DNA of 7,584 nucleotides from contig CANRLY010000089.1 in assembly GCA_947631585.1 (NCBI GenBank), forward strand, positions 1 through 7,584, in the 5' to 3' direction. The position numbers were made by a program, and so were the translations under genes. Positions 6,572 through 7,584 of this stretch are shown here, in pieces. Numbering within the stretch: the first letter of the stretch is position 1; the number at the start of each line of letters is the position of its first letter. This stretch comes from an uncultured Clostridia bacterium. GTDB lineage: Bacteria > Bacillota > Clostridia > Oscillospirales > Ruminococcaceae. The notes beneath the pieces are model-generated. The model saw only the letters and a program-made list of their open reading frames with translations, did not search any database and was not told the origin of the DNA.

Positions 6572-6626
6572 CCCCCTCCCCAGTCTGGGGAGGGGGAACG
6601 ACAGCGAAGCTGTCGAGGGGGTGGGG
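6572..6626 (+). repeat. Composite palindromic element E4
   Basis: CCCCCTCCCC, loop AGTCT, GGGGAGGGGG, then CGACAGC (6599-6605) paired with GCTGTCG (6609-6615) over GAA, then GGGGGTGGGG. First of the six plus-oriented copies. The inner stem is 7 pairs. Confidence 0.88.
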
Positions 6627-6691
6627 TAAATTTTTTGGGGACATGGTTATTACAAATTAATCGCTGACAATTAAAACCGCACTGCACAATT

Positions 6692-6739
6692 CCCCTCCCC
6701 AAACTGGGGAGGGGTGGCGATGGAATCGCCGGGGTGTGG
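6692..6739 (+). repeat. Composite palindromic element E5
   Basis: CCCCTCCCC, loop AAACT, GGGGAGGGG, T, then GGCGAT (6716-6721) paired with ATCGCC (6725-6730) over GGA. The closing tract is GGGGTGTGG with one G changed. Compared with E1 the C-G pair at the loop end became T-A on both arms, a compensatory change. Confidence 0.85.
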
Positions 6740-6808
6740 CTTCTTCTTTCAGGCTGGTAACTAACTATATGGATTGCAATTTCTTTCCTCAGCCGCTAGA
6801 AGTAAAAA

Positions 6809-6876
6809 CCCCCTCCCCAGTCTGGGTGAGGTGAATGCTTCAAGCAGCATGACAGCGATAGCTACAGGGGGTGGGG
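6809..6876 (+). repeat. Composite palindromic element E6 (subtype with extra hairpin, inner stem decayed)
   Basis: CCCCCTCCCC, loop AGTCT, then GGGTGAGGTG in place of the plain G-tract. An extra hairpin, ATGCT/AGCAT at 6835-6850, follows. The inner stem TGACAGC-GATA-GCTACAG no longer pairs past GC, so this copy seems degraded. Ends in GGGGGTGGGG. Confidence 0.78.
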
Positions 6877-6877
6877 C

Positions 6878-6924
6878 ATCTTGCTTTTAGAGTTGTCAAC
6901 TTTCCTGCTCCGCAGTTGAGCGCA
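6878..6924. repeat. 47-bp spacer repeat, copy 2
   Basis: Second copy of 6525-6571, next to E7. Confidence 0.8.
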
Positions 6925-6930
6925 AAAATT

Positions 6931-6998
6931 CCCCTCCCCAAATTGGGTGAGGTGAATGCTGCAAGCAGCATGACAGCGTTAGCTGTCAAGGGGTGGGG
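6931..6998 (+). repeat. Composite palindromic element E7 (subtype with extra hairpin)
   Basis: CCCCTCCCC, loop AAATT, GGGTGAGGTG, extra hairpin ATGCTGC (6956-6962) with GCAGCAT (6965-6971), then the inner stem TGACAGC (6971-6977) with GCTGTCA (6982-6988) over GTTA, and GGGGTGGGG. It is the intact counterpart of E6. Confidence 0.85.
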
Positions 6999-7000
6999 CT

Positions 7001-7080
7001 TCTTGCCTCTTGCTTCTCGTCCTCTTGCCTCAGCCGCTAGAAGCAAGAGATTTAGATGCAAGAAGCAAGAGGGTCACCCC
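7001..7080 (+). repeat. 80-bp exact direct repeat, copy 1
   Basis: Identical in all 80 positions to 7246-7325. It contains CCTCTTGCTTCT (7006-7017), an inverted match to AGAAGCAAGAGG (7061-7072), so the module can fold back on itself. It ends with GTCACCCC, the first bases of E8. Confidence 0.92.
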
Positions 7081-7129
7081 CTCCCCAAACTGGGGAGGGG
7101 GAAAAGCAACGAAGTTGCAAGGGGTGGGG
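7077..7129 (+). repeat. Composite palindromic element E8
   Basis: CCCCCTCCCC, loop AAACT, GGGGAGGGGG, AAAA, then GCAAC (7106-7110) paired with GTTGC (7114-7118) over GAA, AA, and GGGGTGGGG. The shortest inner stem (5 pairs). Its right flank is the AAATTTT type, as in E4. Confidence 0.87.
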
Positions 7130-7187
7130 CAAATTTTTCAAAAGGTGTGATGACCCGATTTGCCTTTAAGTTGTTGTGGCTGCCGAA

Positions 7188-7242
7188 CCCCGCTCCCCAA
7201 ACTGGGGAGGGAAAAAACGGCGTTAGCCGTTAGGGGGGTAGG
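7188..7242 (+). repeat. Composite palindromic element E9 (diverged ends)
   Basis: CCCCGCTCCCC, loop AAACT, GGGGAGGG, an A-run, then AACGGC (7216-7221) paired with GCCGTT (7226-7231) over GTTA, ending in GGGGGGTAGG. The outer tracts have changed but the inner stem pairs perfectly. Confidence 0.82.
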
Positions 7243-7245
7243 TTC

Positions 7246-7325
7246 TCTTGCCTCTTGCTTCTCGTCCTCTTGCCTCAGCCGCTAGAAGCAAGAGATTTAG
7301 ATGCAAGAAGCAAGAGGGTCACCCC
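7246..7325 (+). repeat. 80-bp exact direct repeat, copy 2
   Basis: Second copy of 7001-7080. The sequence after its terminal CACCCC differs: instead of a composite element it continues as a GTCACCCC-AAC-GGGGTGAC hairpin (7318-7336) and then the double-hairpin cassette. Confidence 0.92.
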
Positions 7326-7337
7326 AACGGGGTGACT

Positions 7338-7408
7338 ATGCGGCGGCTTCGCCGCCGCATATCTTTTCTTCACCACAAAGATGCCCCCACCGACAAAGTC
7401 GGTGGGGG
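7338..7408. repeat. Double-hairpin cassette, copy 2
   Basis: TATGCGGCGGC (7337-7347) pairs with GCCGCCGCATA (7351-7361) over TTC. A TTTTCTTCACCACAAAG spacer follows, and then the 17-bp hairpin at 7378-7414. It matches copy 1 at 6454-6523 apart from a few bases. Confidence 0.85.
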
Positions 7409-7414
7409 CATCTT
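7378..7414 (-). terminator. 17-bp hairpin, likely transcription terminator of the thrS-like gene
   Basis: AAGATGCCCCCACCGAC (7378-7394) pairs without mismatch with 7398-7414 over a 3-nt AAA loop (TTT on the minus strand). It starts 36 nt after the minus-strand stop codon at 7451-7453. The U-tract after the stem is short (CUUUG), so termination is probable from stem strength and position but not proven. It could also stop readthrough from the plus side. Confidence 0.6.
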
Positions 7415-7450
7415 GTCTCTTGCTTCTGAACCTCTTGTCTCTAAAAGCCG

Positions 7451-7584
7451 CTATTTCGCTTTTGTGGCGATCTCTTCCTCTAACTTGCCAATGATGTCTT
7501 TTACCGCAACGCCGGAAGTCTCGCCCTCTTTCCTGGAACGTACCGTCACACTGCCGGTGGAAACTTCGTTGTCGCCTACTATGA
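7451..7584 (-). CDS. thrS: Threonyl-tRNA synthetase, C-terminal end (partial, 5' end off the window)
   Basis: The minus strand is open from the right edge to a TAG at 7453-7451, giving 43 residues beginning IVGDNEVSTGSVTVRSRKEG and ending EEEIATKAK. The GD-x-E-x-x-x-G-(ST)-V-x-V-R-x-R pattern matches the end of the anticodon-binding domain of class II synthetases, best threonyl-tRNA synthetase, which charges tRNA-Thr in the cytoplasm. The usual GDLGAM-like stretch after the R-x-R motif is replaced by GETSGV, so assignment from this fragment alone is not certain; another HGTP-anticodon domain protein is possible. The gene converges on the repeat mosaic and is probably ended by the hairpin at 7378-7414. 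Upstream T-box control, common for thrS in Bacillota, would lie outside the window. Confidence 0.72.
   Translation of the reverse strand, partial: IVGDNEVSTGSVTVRSRKEGETSGVAVKDIIGKLEEEIATKAK

Larger units (their letters stand above)
6024..7450. repeat. Non-coding repeat mosaic of about 1.4 kb
   Basis: No convincing gene occurs here: the open frames are translations of C/G-tract repeats, have no ribosome binding sites and encode low-complexity Pro/Gly/Arg-rich strings. The region is built from nine C/G-tract composite elements, duplicated spacers, a duplicated double-hairpin cassette, and AGAAGCAAGA / GTTAGAGG purine repeats. Partial element ends lacking the rest of a unit also occur, for example at 6044-6050 and 6079-6087. 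It separates the plus-strand methyltransferase-like gene from the convergent minus-strand thrS-like gene, a place where insertions are tolerated. Individual modules are listed separately. Confidence 0.85.

Noticed and set aside
6389..6667. Plus-strand open frame of 92 codons in the repeat mosaic
   Set aside because: Translates hairpin repeats into Pro/Gly/Arg-rich strings, has no ribosome binding site and crosses several repeat boundaries.
6871..7233. Plus-strand open frame of 120 codons in the repeat mosaic
   Set aside because: Made entirely of composite elements and spacers; absence of stops is due to C/G tracts.
6123..7242. CRISPR array
   Set aside because: Repeats occur in both orientations, vary in sequence, and are separated by irregular spacers that are themselves repeated; no cas genes are present.

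Overview
The window looks like a chromosomal segment of a low-to-mid GC Gram-positive gut anaerobe, most likely a Ruminococcus-type member of the Oscillospiraceae/Clostridia. The support is a Bacillota-style AGGAGG ribosome binding site, a textbook sigma-A promoter, a secreted modular protein with a sortase-like C-terminus and CxxC surface repeats, and an intergenic region packed with C/G-tract palindromic repeats of a kind I associate with gut Clostridia. The assignment is inference; no rRNA or other species marker is present.

Layout. (i) Positions 2-655 hold the 3' part of a tyrosine recombinase (integrase) running off the left edge, with all six catalytic residues visible. (ii) Positions 656-830 hold an AT-rich upstream tract, a perfect consensus promoter (TTGACA, 17 nt, TATAAT) and a leader with two small hairpins. 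(iii) Positions 831-4448 encode a 1205-residue exported protein: signal peptide, transglutaminase-like Cys-His-Asp domain, beta-rich middle, InlB-like repeat, Ig-like domain, three and a half zinc-ribbon-like CxxC repeats, a low-complexity linker and an xPxTG-like anchor. (iv) A strong inverted repeat (4476-4507) acts as terminator, followed by an 8-bp tandem repeat. (v) Two same-strand genes 18 nt apart follow: an AlkZ-related-type protein (4560-5279) and a small methyltransferase-fold protein with a degenerate SAM-binding motif I (5298-6023). (vi) Positions 6024-7450 are a non-coding repeat mosaic of about 1.4 kb. (vii) The right edge holds the last 43 codons of a minus-strand gene that looks like the C-terminus of threonyl-tRNA synthetase, converging on the mosaic.

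The mosaic is the most unusual part. It contains nine copies of a composite element: a CCCCTCCCC / GGGGAGGGG hairpin, then a second hairpin whose stem sequence differs between copies while nearly always staying self-complementary, then GGGGTGGGG. Three copies face left and six face right. Between them are an exact 80-bp direct duplication, a duplicated double-hairpin cassette with opposite loop sequences, a duplicated 47-bp spacer, and purine-rich AGAAGCAAGA repeats. Part of the duplicated sequence matches the trailer just after the thrS-like stop codon, so that trailer and the repeats share ancestry. The conserved-structure, variable-sequence pattern suggests selection or copying at the DNA/RNA structure level; function is unknown.

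There is no evident single pathway joining the genes. The integrase is probably the edge of a mobile or formerly mobile segment, the large protein acts at the cell surface, and the two-gene unit downstream is of uncertain biochemical role.
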